From JAEUMG01 sp046349315 (GTDB lineage Bacteria; Pseudomonadota; Alphaproteobacteria; Rhizobiales; Aestuariivirgaceae), in contig JAXMCQ010000015.1 of assembly GCA_046349315.1 (NCBI GenBank), forward strand, positions 62,001 through 126,000: a stretch of DNA of 64,000 nucleotides. The letters run 5' to 3'. Of this stretch, positions 1-7,749 are shown in pieces. Positions within the stretch are counted from its first letter, which is position 1. The number at the start of each line of letters is the position of its first letter. The notes below the pieces were generated by a model, which searched no databases, was not told the origin of the DNA, and saw nothing but the letters and a program-made list of their open reading frames with translations. The translations under genes were made by a program, and so were the position numbers.

Positions 1-412
1 CGCAGCGCGCGATCAATTCGAGATCAAGTCCCGGCGATGACAGGCCGGTGCAGCAGGTAATCAGGAGATGGGTGATCTTTGCCGTCTCGTCGCCGAGCCC
101 CAATTGCTCGACCGCATTCGCCGCCAGGGCCGGGGCATGTTCTTCGAAAAAGCGCATGCGCCTTGCCGTGCTGGGGAAGGCGCCGCGCATGTAGAAACTA
201 TCGCGATCGACAGCAGGACCATTCGAACCGGCGGATGAAGGCGCAAGAAAGGAATAGCGATGCGCAATCCCCGATTTCGACGCCATGCGGCGAAATACAG
301 CGAGGCGTGTCCGGTCGCCGGGAAACATCGACTCGGCAAAACGAATGAAGGTTTCATGGACGTCGTGAGGCGGAACGGCCGTGGCGATGCGATTGATATA
401 GGCACTAGTCAC
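1..412 (-). CDS. type III polyketide synthase (chalcone/stilbene synthase-like), C-terminus outside window
   Basis: Reading leftward from a GTG at 412, about 137 codons are visible before the window ends. The N-terminal start VTSAYINRIATAVPPHDVH and the stretch ITHLLITCCTGLSSPGLDLEL match the thiolase-fold N-terminal half of chalcone synthase-like type III PKSs, in the region just before the catalytic Cys. That Cys, His and Asn lie beyond the edge and cannot be checked. An AAGGAAGG ribosome site about 9 nt upstream supports the GTG start. Family members condense malonyl-CoA onto acyl-CoA starters, making alkylpyrones or resorcinols. It lies on the same strand as the ATP-grasp ligase, 168 bp downstream of that gene's stop. 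Product and starter unit are unknown. Confidence 0.8.
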   Translation of the reverse strand, partial: MTSAYINRIATAVPPHDVHETFIRFAESMFPGDRTRLAVFRRMASKSGIAHRYSFLAPSSAGSNGPAVDRDSFYMRGAFPSTARRMRFFEEHAPALAANAVEQLGLGDETAKITHLLITCCTGLSSPGLDLELIARC

Positions 413-580
413 GCAGCCTGACCTTCCTTGACGCCAATGTCGGGAACTCTCTCCTAGAGCCTTTCCCGGCGCGGGGGAACCGCTTTACAGATCCCTCCAC
501 AGGTCTACGCAGAAGGTGGTCATTTCTTCCCGCCGGCGCGCACCCGTCTCATTCCAGCTCGCCATGGCCGCTTCTCGCCC

Positions 581-2404
581 TTACCCGGCGGGTGCGATGC
601 TGGTGCCGGCCGCAAGGCGCATCGCGTGTTCCGGCTCGAAAGTCGCGCCCGCACCAATATCAAGGAGACTTTTTGCCTGTGCTGCGATGAGGTCGCGGAT
701 CGTCGGCGGTATCTCGTCGGGCGCGGCCAGGATGGCGAGATCGTAGCGCGTGTGCGGAATGCCATGCCGCTCGACTTCGGCCGCGGTGGCGCTGACGACA
801 AGCGCCTCGCAAGCGGGATCGAGCAGAAGGCTCATGACCCGCAATGGCAGGTCGGCCGCTCCCATGTGGCGGCGTTCGCCGCTGAGATAGGTTGCCTTGG
901 CATTGGTCCTGCCGACCCGCAGGCCAGCGGCCGCGAGCTTGTCGCCGACCGTCGATTGCAGCGCCTCTTCGCCGTCGATGATGAGGATGCAGGGGATCCT
1001 TCCGTTCTGGCCGGATGGAAATTTTTCGCTGAAGCACTTTTCCGCGAGAAAATCGCTGGTGATGCCGGGCGGCGAATTCACCTCTACGACGGCGCAAGGT
1101 AGCTCGCGCCATGATATCGAGATATCGGGCGTTACGAAGTCGATCCCGGCACCATCGAGCCAGAAATTGCGTGCGATTGCTTCCGCCATGGCGATATTGT
1201 CGGGATGGATATGGGCCGAGACGTCGCGCATTTTGCCGCCGGTCGCGATATTGGACGTCTTGCGCAATTGCAGCTTCGTGCCCGAAGGCGGGCGATCGCC
1301 CAGCCCATAACCCTGCTTGGCAAGATAGGCGATCATTTCCGAATCGACTTTGAGCTTGATGACGAAGCCCGCCGCGACATCGGCCTGCGTGCGCGTCGCG
1401 TTCTCGGCGGCGATCAGTTCCTCCACCGTGTGGACTCCGTCGCCAATGATATGGGCAGCTCTTATCTGCGTCGCGCGCTTGAACTTGCCGCCGAAAACGG
1501 AGAGGCGATGGTGGTCGCCCTGATAATGGCGTTCGACAAGAACGACGCCATTCATCGACTGGCTCTTGGCCAAAGCAAAGGCCGTGTCGAGCTCGGAATC
1601 ACTGTCGATCGCCAATGTTATGCCGATGCCCTTGTCGCGATCGGACGGCTTGACGACCACCGGAAAGCCGAGCCGATGAGCGATGTTTCGAGCCATCTCG
1701 GCGGTTTCGCTGATTCCGAATTCGACGCCGGGAAGCCCCAGCCGCTGGATGACGCGATTGGTCAGGACCTTGTCCTTCACAAGTCGCACGCCGAGAAAGG
1801 ACTCATGCTCGCTGACGGCCTCGAAAAAGCGATAGGCCCTCGCACCTTGGCCATACATCCAGATCCGCGCGCCGGGCGCCAGCGAGTAGACCGGGACATC
1901 CTTGCTGCGGGCCACGCGCATCAGGGCACGGGTAATCGAATCGGGCTGCATGGTCGCGGCCAGCGCGTGCATTCGTTGCGTCAGGGCCTGCAGTCTGCCG
2001 GTGTTGATGACCCCGCCCGCCGCTCGCGTGAAGACGGCATTTGCCAGCTCGATGCCGAGCTGCAGCGCGGTGAGCGTGGCGTCCGCTTCATAATAGCCAA
2101 GCCCGATTTGCCAGCGATCCGGGCCCAATTGGTCGAGCTGCATAGGCAGGTCATTGGGGCCGCGCAGATCGTTCCAGGCTACCGCAAGAGCGGCCGAGAG
2201 CGCCGGCAGGGTTACATCCGCGCCATCGATCTTCCAGGCCGGCCGCGCCTCTGCGGCAAAGAGTTCATCGGCAATCCGCAAGGCGACCCCGGTCTGAAGC
2301 GAATTGCTAAACAGAACCGGGAATTCGGCGATGATCGCGGAAAACGGGACCGCGAGATTGGGACCGCTGAAGACCCTGAACTTGACCTGCCGTGTCGATT
2401 CCAT
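581..2404 (-). CDS. CphA2-like ATP-grasp ligase with degenerate Mur-ligase remnant
   Basis: This 607-residue protein follows the cyanophycin synthetase layout: an N-terminal CphA-specific region (about 1-190), then an ATP-grasp core with DKVLTNRVIQRLGLPGV, FPVVVKPSDRDKGIGIT and LRKTSNIATGGKMRDVS followed by HPDN, and the acidic end AVVEVNSPPGI near 470-480. Canonical CphA has about 870-900 residues and carries a full Mur-ligase domain. Here only about 110 residues follow the ATP-grasp. They still align by eye with the start of that domain, but the P-loop (TGTNGKTT in CphA) reads IIDGEEALQS, so nucleotide binding there is improbable. This resembles the CphA2 type, which has one working active site. 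Substrates are unknown. The gene is divergent from an acyltransferase (95 bp between starts). ATG 2404 was chosen because upstream extension enters that promoter gap. Confidence 0.75.
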   Translation of the reverse strand: MESTRQVKFRVFSGPNLAVPFSAIIAEFPVLFSNSLQTGVALRIADELFAAEARPAWKIDGADVTLPALSAALAVAWNDLRGPNDLPMQLDQLGPDRWQIGLGYYEADATLTALQLGIELANAVFTRAAGGVINTGRLQALTQRMHALAATMQPDSITRALMRVARSKDVPVYSLAPGARIWMYGQGARAYRFFEAVSEHESFLGVRLVKDKVLTNRVIQRLGLPGVEFGISETAEMARNIAHRLGFPVVVKPSDRDKGIGITLAIDSDSELDTAFALAKSQSMNGVVLVERHYQGDHHRLSVFGGKFKRATQIRAAHIIGDGVHTVEELIAAENATRTQADVAAGFVIKLKVDSEMIAYLAKQGYGLGDRPPSGTKLQLRKTSNIATGGKMRDVSAHIHPDNIAMAEAIARNFWLDGAGIDFVTPDISISWRELPCAVVEVNSPPGITSDFLAEKCFSEKFPSGQNGRIPCILIIDGEEALQSTVGDKLAAAGLRVGRTNAKATYLSGERRHMGAADLPLRVMSLLLDPACEALVVSATAAEVERHGIPHTRYDLAILAAPDEIPPTIRDLIAAQAKSLLDIGAGATFEPEHAMRLAAGTSIAPAG

Positions 2405-2499
2405 AATTGTCGCCAACTCTCTCAAAAGACGCCCTTCAAAGCGCCCGTTCCATAGACCACAAGGGGACCCATTGTGAAATCCAATCCGCCGAGCCCGCA

Positions 2500-3174
2500 A
2501 TGACCCCACAGAGTAGGGACCCGGGCCGCATCGTCCTGTTCGGCGTCGAATCGAATTTCACGCCCGAGTTTCTCGAAACGGCATACCGGTCAGGCGACGC
2601 TATCGTTGCGGCAGTTATTACCGGGGAACTCGAGTGGGATTTGGCGGACCTGCCCATTGAGCCGGTCCGCGCCGTGCCGACCGATCTCCTGCCGGTTCCC
2701 GTTGCAATTCCCTGGGTCACGCCGGGACTGCGCTTTGCGCGCTGGCGCCACGCCCTCGGCACCGGCTTTGCGAGGCAGGCACGCCTTGTCGATCCCGGCA
2801 CGATCCTCGCCTCGTCTACGCGCCTCGGGCAGGGCATCTACATCAATGCCGGCGCGACGATCGGTGCGCATGCGCATCTCGATGACGGCGTGCTCATCAA
2901 TCGCAATGCTTCGGTCGGTCATCATGCGCGGCTTGAGCGCTATGTCTCGCTTGGGCCCGGTGTCACGATCGCTTCGGAGTGCCAAATCGGCAAAGGCGCG
3001 ATGATCGGCGCCGGCGCGGTTATCGCGCCCAAAATTCAAGTCGGGGAAAACAGCGTGGTCGCGGTCGGCGCGGTTGTCGCCAAACATGTGCCGCCGCATT
3101 GCGTCGTCGCCGGCAATCCGGCGCGCATCGTGCGCGCGGACATCGCCGGCTACAAGGATGTGTCGGTCGACTGA
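2500..3174 (+). CDS. NeuD/PglD-like hexapeptide-repeat acyltransferase
   Basis: The protein has 224 residues. Its N-terminal ~90 residues begin with IVLFGVESNFTPEFLETAYR, as in the nucleotide- or sugar-binding half of NeuD/PglD acetyltransferases. From about residue 105 there are left-handed beta-helix hexapeptides (INAGATIGAHAHLDDGVLIN, IGKGAMIGAGAVIAPKIQVG) and the usual ending HCVVAGNPARIVR. Such enzymes transfer acetyl or other acyl groups from CoA to an amino group. ATG 2500 is preferred because an in-frame extension to 2407 would reach the divergent gene's start. Divergent pairing with the CphA2-like ligase suggests it may modify that enzyme's substrate or product; this is inference. 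Confidence 0.8.
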   Translation: MTPQSRDPGRIVLFGVESNFTPEFLETAYRSGDAIVAAVITGELEWDLADLPIEPVRAVPTDLLPVPVAIPWVTPGLRFARWRHALGTGFARQARLVDPGTILASSTRLGQGIYINAGATIGAHAHLDDGVLINRNASVGHHARLERYVSLGPGVTIASECQIGKGAMIGAGAVIAPKIQVGENSVVAVGAVVAKHVPPHCVVAGNPARIVRADIAGYKDVSVD

Positions 3175-3176
3175 GC

Positions 3177-4019
3177 CTAGTGGGACACCAGGACCGGACG
3201 GTCGAGATGGGCGAGCACATGGCTCGTCGCACCGCCGAACACGAATTCGCGCAAGCGGCTGTGGCCATAGGCGCCCATCACCACCATGCCGGCGCCGCTT
3301 TCATTGGCGCGGCGCAACAGCGCGTGACCCGCCTCGACTCCCTCCGTCTTCAATCCCTCGGCCGTTGCCTTCACCCCATGCCGCGCCAGGGCCTCGGCAA
3401 GGTCGGCGCCGGGCAGGCTATTGCCGCGCTCGGCGTCCTTCTGCGGATCGACATGGACGATCGACACCTTGCCGGCAATTTTCAGCAAGGGCAGGGCATC
3501 GAATGCGGCGCGCGCCGCCTCGCGATGCCCGTTCCAGCCAATGACGATTTCGCTGAGATCGAGTGTGTCCGCACCCTTATAAGGCAACACCAGAACCGGC
3601 CTGCCGACACCCATGACGACGCGCTCGACGCAATCGAGTTCAACGCCGGTCGCCTGGTCGGGATTGGTGGCGTTGACGATGACGAGATCGGCGGCGCGGC
3701 CACGGATGACGAGTTCATCGGCGATCAATGGGCTCTGCGCTTCAGTAATTGCGACGTTGTAGGCGAGGCCCTCGGCCTCCATCGCCGCGGAGAAGGAGCG
3801 GCGCACCTCTTCGCTATGGTCCTTAAAATAGGTTCGATGGCCCTCGAAGACCTGCGGTACCGCCTCTAGCCCGACAGACGGGTAGAATTGCACCGATGGT
3901 ACCACGTAAAGCCCTGAAACATGCGCCGAAAAGGCCGCGCCAATGCGCTTGGCGATGGCATTCAGGCTTGAAAGGCGGGCTATTTCATTGAGGCTGACAA
4001 GGATCGTCTTGTAGGCCAT
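3177..4019 (-). CDS. tandem UspA universal stress protein
   Basis: This 280-residue protein contains two UspA folds. The first starts at the N-terminus (YKTILVSLNEIARLSSL); the second starts near residue 158 (IVIGWNGHREAARAAFDAL) and ends with MGAYGHSRLREFVFGGAT, close to the ATP-binding signature G-2X-G-9X-G(S/T). The tandem form is like E. coli UspE. A GGGAG site lies upstream of ATG 4019. It converges on the acyltransferase, with stops 2 nt apart. A cytoplasmic stress-response role is inferred from family only. Confidence 0.88.
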   Translation of the reverse strand: MAYKTILVSLNEIARLSSLNAIAKRIGAAFSAHVSGLYVVPSVQFYPSVGLEAVPQVFEGHRTYFKDHSEEVRRSFSAAMEAEGLAYNVAITEAQSPLIADELVIRGRAADLVIVNATNPDQATGVELDCVERVVMGVGRPVLVLPYKGADTLDLSEIVIGWNGHREAARAAFDALPLLKIAGKVSIVHVDPQKDAERGNSLPGADLAEALARHGVKATAEGLKTEGVEAGHALLRRANESGAGMVVMGAYGHSRLREFVFGGATSHVLAHLDRPVLVSH

Positions 4020-4138
4020 GACGCTGTGCTCCCTCGCGTGGCTACGGTCTTAAAGCCGTGCCAATTTCGCTTATCCCTATAGTATGGTGCCCTTTGCAGG
4101 CTGCGGCTACAAGATGCGACAATATTGGGGGTCCTCAC

Positions 4139-4924
4139 ATGCGCGGGCGGGTTCTGATTACCGGTGCTTCGGGCGGAATCGGCGAGGCATTCGCGGAACT
4201 TCTGGCGGGCGAAGGCTATGGGCTCGCGCTGGTTGCGCGCAACGAAGGCGAACTCAATCGCGTCAAGGGGGTGATCAGCGCCAGGCACGACGTGCCCGTC
4301 TATGTGCTGCCGCTCGATCTTGGGCTTCCCGACTCGCCCGCCACCCTGCAAGCCGCCCTCGATGAGAACGGGCTTGCGCCCGACATTCTCATCAACAATG
4401 CCGGGTTCGGTCTTGCCGGAAACGCCGTCGACCTTTCGCGCGACGAGCAATTGCGCATGATCGATCTCAACATCCGTGCCTTGACCGATCTCAGCTTGCG
4501 CTTTCTGCCGGGGATGATCGGGCGGCGCAGCGGCGGCATCATAAATGTCGCGTCGGTTGCGGGGTTCATGCCGGGGCCGGGCATGGCCATCTATTTTGCG
4601 ACCAAGGCCTATGTGCTGTCGTTCAGCGAGGCCATGTCGGCCGAACTCCATGGAACCGGCGTGACAGTGACGTCGCTGTGCCCCGGGCCGGTCGAGACCG
4701 GCTTTCAGAGGCGGGCCGGCATGCGCACCGAGCGTTTTTCGGGCCCGGTGAAGCCGTGGAGCCCGGCCCAAGTCGCTGCGGCAGGTTGGGCCGCTTTCAG
4801 CAAGGGCGAGCGCATGGTCGTGCCGGGCTGGAGCAACAAGCTCGCCGCCTATGGCGGCCGGGTGACGCCACGGCGTCTCCTTCTGCCGATCGTGCGGCGT
4901 GCGACGAATGGTGCCAAGGCTTGA
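4139..4924 (+). CDS. short-chain dehydrogenase/reductase
   Basis: This classical 261-residue SDR has the cofactor motif TGASGGIG at residues 8-15, the structural NNAG motif (ILINNAGFGLAG), catalytic Ser in NVASVAGF and the Tyr-Lys pair in YFATKAYVLSFSEA. PGPVETGF is the usual segment after the active site. The start is ATG 4139, behind a GGGGG run 7 nt upstream; the frame extends to 4058 without a ribosome site. R at position 2 and LVARNEGEL after strand 2 suggest NADP(H). The substrate is unknown. It is followed 56 bp later by an amidotransferase on the same strand. Confidence 0.85.
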   Translation: MRGRVLITGASGGIGEAFAELLAGEGYGLALVARNEGELNRVKGVISARHDVPVYVLPLDLGLPDSPATLQAALDENGLAPDILINNAGFGLAGNAVDLSRDEQLRMIDLNIRALTDLSLRFLPGMIGRRSGGIINVASVAGFMPGPGMAIYFATKAYVLSFSEAMSAELHGTGVTVTSLCPGPVETGFQRRAGMRTERFSGPVKPWSPAQVAAAGWAAFSKGERMVVPGWSNKLAAYGGRVTPRRLLLPIVRRATNGAKA

Positions 4925-4980
4925 GCCTTAGTTCAGTGCATGGCAGTGTGATTGCCCGAATCGCCTGTTATTCGGACTGA

Positions 4981-5694
4981 ATGCCTCGCCAGATCCTCAT
5001 CATCGTCCATTCTGAAGCCTCGACGCCCGGCCGCATCGGCATGATGCTCGCCCAGCGGGGGTATCGTCTCGACATCAGGCGGCCCTGCCTCGGCGAGGAA
5101 TTGCCGGATACAATGGATGATCATGATGGCGCGGTGATTTTCGGCGGCCCGATGAGCGCCAATGATCCAGACCCTTGGATTCGCCGCGAGATCGACTGGA
5201 TCGGCATTCCGCTCAAGGAGAACAAGCCGTTTCTGGGGGTTTGCCTTGGCGCGCAGATGATGTCGCTGCATCTGGGCGGGAAAGTCGGTCCACATCCCGC
5301 AGAATGGGTCGAAATCGGCTATTATCCGATCGAGCCGACGGCGGAAGGCGAAGATCACGGGCCGTGGCCGCGACAGGTCTATCACTGGCATCGCGAAGGT
5401 TTTTCGCTTCCCCAGGGCATGACCTGCCTGGCACGGGGCGAGACATTCGAGAATCAGGCTTGTCGTTACGGCAGCAAGGCCTATGGGCTGCAATTCCATC
5501 CGGAAGTGACCCGCCTCACCATGCATCGCTGGGCGGTTCTCGGCGCCCACAGATTCGCCTTGAAGGGGGCGCAACACGGCAGCCGTCATCTCGAGGGCCA
5601 ATTGGTGCACGACCAACCGGTTCGCGACTGGCTGGGCCGATTTCTGGAGTCCTGGCTCGGACTCACGGCGCAGAACACCGCCCAGGCCGCCTGA
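4981..5694 (+). CDS. class I glutamine amidotransferase (GuaA N-domain-like)
   Basis: A stand-alone GATase1 domain of 237 residues. The nucleophile elbow is GVCLGAQMM (Cys near residue 88), and the partner His-Glu is in LQFHPEVT near 172. The region AVIFGGPMSANDPDPWI is also typical. Proteins of this kind, like YfeJ and other stand-alone GMP-synthase-type domains, hydrolyse glutamine or gamma-glutamyl compounds; no synthetase partner is encoded nearby. The start has no strong ribosome site, but ATG 4981 begins exactly at the conserved first strand (PRQILIIVHSE). A candidate terminator follows about 180 bp downstream. Confidence 0.85.
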   Translation: MPRQILIIVHSEASTPGRIGMMLAQRGYRLDIRRPCLGEELPDTMDDHDGAVIFGGPMSANDPDPWIRREIDWIGIPLKENKPFLGVCLGAQMMSLHLGGKVGPHPAEWVEIGYYPIEPTAEGEDHGPWPRQVYHWHREGFSLPQGMTCLARGETFENQACRYGSKAYGLQFHPEVTRLTMHRWAVLGAHRFALKGAQHGSRHLEGQLVHDQPVRDWLGRFLESWLGLTAQNTAQAA

Positions 5695-5872
5695 CACGCC
5701 AATAGTATACAGGCCGGCAAGACTATCTTAACTTCTGGCCGTAGAAATTGATTTTATTTCAACAGTTTAGAAACTGTGTTCGGGCATCATTCACGTCACG
5801 GCCCGTGCGGCATCGAGAGGCGGCGGGACCAGCGCTGAGATCAGGTATCGCGTACTCAGCCAAAGTTTCAAG

Positions 5873-5911
5873 CGAGGAGTTCCGTTGGGGCGGAACTCCT
5901 CGTTCGTTTTT
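5873..5911 (+). terminator. rho-independent terminator between convergent genes
   Basis: A perfect 12-bp stem, CGAGGAGTTCCG / CGGAACTCCTCG, has a 6-nt loop (TTGGGG) and is followed by TTCGTTTTT. The T-run is on the plus strand, so it would end transcripts coming from the amidotransferase before they run into the opposing nitrilase gene (stop at 5921). Confidence 0.85.
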
Positions 5912-5920
5912 GGGGCGATC

Positions 5921-6799
5921 TCAGTACCAGCCGCGCCCGTGATTGGAGCCGAGCATCTCCGAATAGACGTCGGTGCGGCGATCGCGCAGCACCTGGTTGA
6001 AGGCGTTCCAGTTCCGCTTGCGCCGTGCATCGGCGAGATTGACCCGCGCCAGTAAAATCTCCTCGCGATCATAGCTTGCAGGACCCGCCACCGGCCAGCC
6101 GGTATAGCTCGCGATGAGGCTCTGGCCGATGAAAGGCTGGCCGCGCTCGGTGCCGATGCGGTTGGCGGCCGCGACAAAGAGCGAATTGGCATGTGCATTA
6201 GCCATGACGATGATGTTGGCCATCGCCTCGCGCTTGGGATCTTGGCCCGGTATCGGCACCCAATTGGTCGGAACGCAGAGGATTTCCGCACCCTGCAAAG
6301 CCGCGAGCCTGAAGCTTTCCGGAAACCAGCAATCATAGCAGATGTGGCAGCCGATACGGCCGACCGGTGTGTCGAAGACCGGAAAGCCCAGATCGCCCGG
6401 CACGAAATAGAGCGCTTCATCCGCCCACAGATGATTTTTGCGGTAGCGGCCGATCAACCCGCCGGGACCGATCACCACAGCCGAATTATAAAGCTTGATG
6501 CCCTCGCGCTCGGTTATGCCGGCGACGAGATGAATATTGAGCGCCGCGCAAAGCTCCTGCCAGGCCCTGCACGTTTCGCCGCCCGGTACTTCCTCGGCAA
6601 GCGAGAATGCTTCGGCGCGGCTCTCAAAAACATAACCGGTATTGCAGAGTTCGGGCAGCACGATGAGTTCGGCGCCGGATTTATGCGCCTCCGTGATGAG
6701 GCGCACGGTCTTTTCGACATTGGCTTTGGTCTCGCCGAAGCGCGGCTCCATCTGGATGACGGCAACGCCTAGATCGGCTTCACCTGCGCGCTGGGCCAT
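5921..6799 (-). CDS. carbon-nitrogen hydrolase (nitrilase superfamily amidase)
   Basis: This 292-residue protein carries the nitrilase triad: Glu in LIVLPELCNTGYVF (near 48), Lys in GRYRKNHLW (near 119) and Cys in GCHICYDCWFPES (near 153). Family members hydrolyse amides, carbamoyl compounds or nitriles; the sequence is nearer the amidase/carbamoylase branches than true nitrilases. A GGAG site lies 8 nt before ATG 6799. It is the second gene of a leftward pair with the GATase1-like gene (22 bp gap). The pair is divergent from an ABC transporter operon and behind a LacI-type operator, which suggests it acts on the imported substrate. Confidence 0.87.
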   Translation of the reverse strand: MAQRAGEADLGVAVIQMEPRFGETKANVEKTVRLITEAHKSGAELIVLPELCNTGYVFESRAEAFSLAEEVPGGETCRAWQELCAALNIHLVAGITEREGIKLYNSAVVIGPGGLIGRYRKNHLWADEALYFVPGDLGFPVFDTPVGRIGCHICYDCWFPESFRLAALQGAEILCVPTNWVPIPGQDPKREAMANIIVMANAHANSLFVAAANRIGTERGQPFIGQSLIASYTGWPVAGPASYDREEILLARVNLADARRKRNWNAFNQVLRDRRTDVYSEMLGSNHGRGWY

Positions 6800-6821
6800 T
6801 ACACCACTCCGTTATTGTTCG

Positions 6822-7592
6822 TCAGCTGCGGGTCAGCCAGCCCAGCATATTGCGCCACAAGAGCGGAAATCCGCTCCAATTGCCAAACGCCGCCGGAGAC
6901 CAATGCGGTCCGACATCCGACATATAAGCAAGCGTGCGTCCGTTGCCGAAGCTTCCCGTCACGAGCAAGGGGTGGCCTCCTTCCTCTTCGGGCAGACTTG
7001 CGAGGATTTCGACATCCTTGCCTTGCTTCACGATGACTTCATTGGCGCCGAGCAGTACCGGCCATTCGCCATCGAGGCCTTTCAGGATCGGATGCTTGCT
7101 ATCCTTGGCAATCTTCGGGCTGAAGCCTTCCGGAATTTCGAGGCGATCATCATAGGCGAGGCATGAAACTGGCAGCACGTCCTCGACAGGCGTGTTGCGC
7201 CAGCGCGCCTTGCCGTCGATGCCCTGGAAACTGAAATAGCCCCCTATCATGCCAAGGCCACCGCCGGCACGCGTCCATTCGCGCAACAGCTTCAAGCGAT
7301 TGGGTACCGGCTTGCCATGCAGCCAGACATCGGGATGCAGCAGGATGGAATTGGCGCCGATATCGGAGAGGAGGATCGCGGCATAGGCATCGAGACCCGC
7401 CATGTCGAAGGGCAGGCGTTCGACGGCTTCATGCGCCGGCATATGAACGAGCTCAAAGGGACTGCCGGCGAGCGCCTTGATCAAAGGCTCGGCGCCGGAG
7501 TGAAACGTGACACTGCCAAAATGATCGAAGCCTTTGAAATGAGTGGCCGAACTCAGCCACGATTCGCCGACGAGCAGCACCTTCTTTGACAC
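6822..7592 (-). CDS. GATase1-like protein (putative glutamine amidotransferase family, PF07090 type)
   Basis: The 256-residue product starts VSKKVLLVGESWLSSATHFKG. The segments YAAILLSDIGANSILLHPD and GGLGMIGGYFSFQGIDGKARW are typical of the GATase1-like family of putative cytoplasmic amidotransferases. The usual nucleophile Cys is not seen: the elbow region reads GMIGGYFSF. Function is therefore uncertain. GTG 7592 was chosen because an AGGGA site sits about 9 nt upstream; the longer reading to 7907 would cross both operators and the divergent gene. It is the first gene of the leftward transcript. Confidence 0.75.
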   Translation of the reverse strand: MSKKVLLVGESWLSSATHFKGFDHFGSVTFHSGAEPLIKALAGSPFELVHMPAHEAVERLPFDMAGLDAYAAILLSDIGANSILLHPDVWLHGKPVPNRLKLLREWTRAGGGLGMIGGYFSFQGIDGKARWRNTPVEDVLPVSCLAYDDRLEIPEGFSPKIAKDSKHPILKGLDGEWPVLLGANEVIVKQGKDVEILASLPEEEGGHPLLVTGSFGNGRTLAYMSDVGPHWSPAAFGNWSGFPLLWRNMLGWLTRS

Positions 7593-7618
7593 GATCAATC
7601 CCTCAGTCGTTATATTCG

Positions 7619-7630
7619 TGAACCGGTTCA
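7619..7630. promoter_or_regulatory. LacI-family operator O1 (TGAACCGGTTCA), leftward promoter
   Basis: A perfect 12-bp palindrome with the central CG typical of LacI/GalR operators lies 27 bp upstream of the GATase1-like start. A TTGACT hexamer (minus strand, 7653-7658) upstream could be its -35 box, which would place the operator around the -10/+1 region. The same 12-mer recurs at 7708. Confidence 0.82.
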
Positions 7631-7693
7631 GATGCGTATCTTCCTCAAAAATAGTCAAACCTGCAATAGGAAAAGCAATGGACACGAGACGTA

Positions 7694-7723
7694 TTGACAA
7701 GATGTTCTGAACCGGTTCAACAT
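7694..7723 (+). promoter_or_regulatory. candidate sigma-70 promoter of the ABC transporter operon
   Basis: A consensus -35 box TTGACA is at 7694-7699. At the expected spacing only a weak -10 (TCAACA or CAACAT, 7717-7723) is visible. The second operator lies inside the spacer, the classic position for steric repression. The transporter start codon is about 27 bp further on. Confidence 0.55.
7708..7719. promoter_or_regulatory. LacI-family operator O2 (TGAACCGGTTCA), rightward promoter
   Basis: This is the second identical 12-bp palindrome, centred 89 bp from the first. It sits between the TTGACA box and the start of the substrate-binding protein gene. Two identical sites in one divergent region, with a LacI-type gene closing the rightward operon, point to autoregulation of both arms and possibly DNA looping. 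Confidence 0.82.
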
Positions 7724-7749
7724 GTCCATAACAAACGGAGGAAGCGGAA

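Noticed and set aside
1205..2455. 416-codon plus-strand open frame antisense to the CphA-like gene
   Set aside because: It lies wholly over a coherent minus-strand protein with ATP-grasp motifs; the plus-strand product has no domain and arises from GC-rich codon bias.
5748..5942. 64-codon plus-strand ORF across the terminator
   Set aside because: It runs through a T-rich hairpin and ends inside the nitrilase gene; no ribosome site or family.
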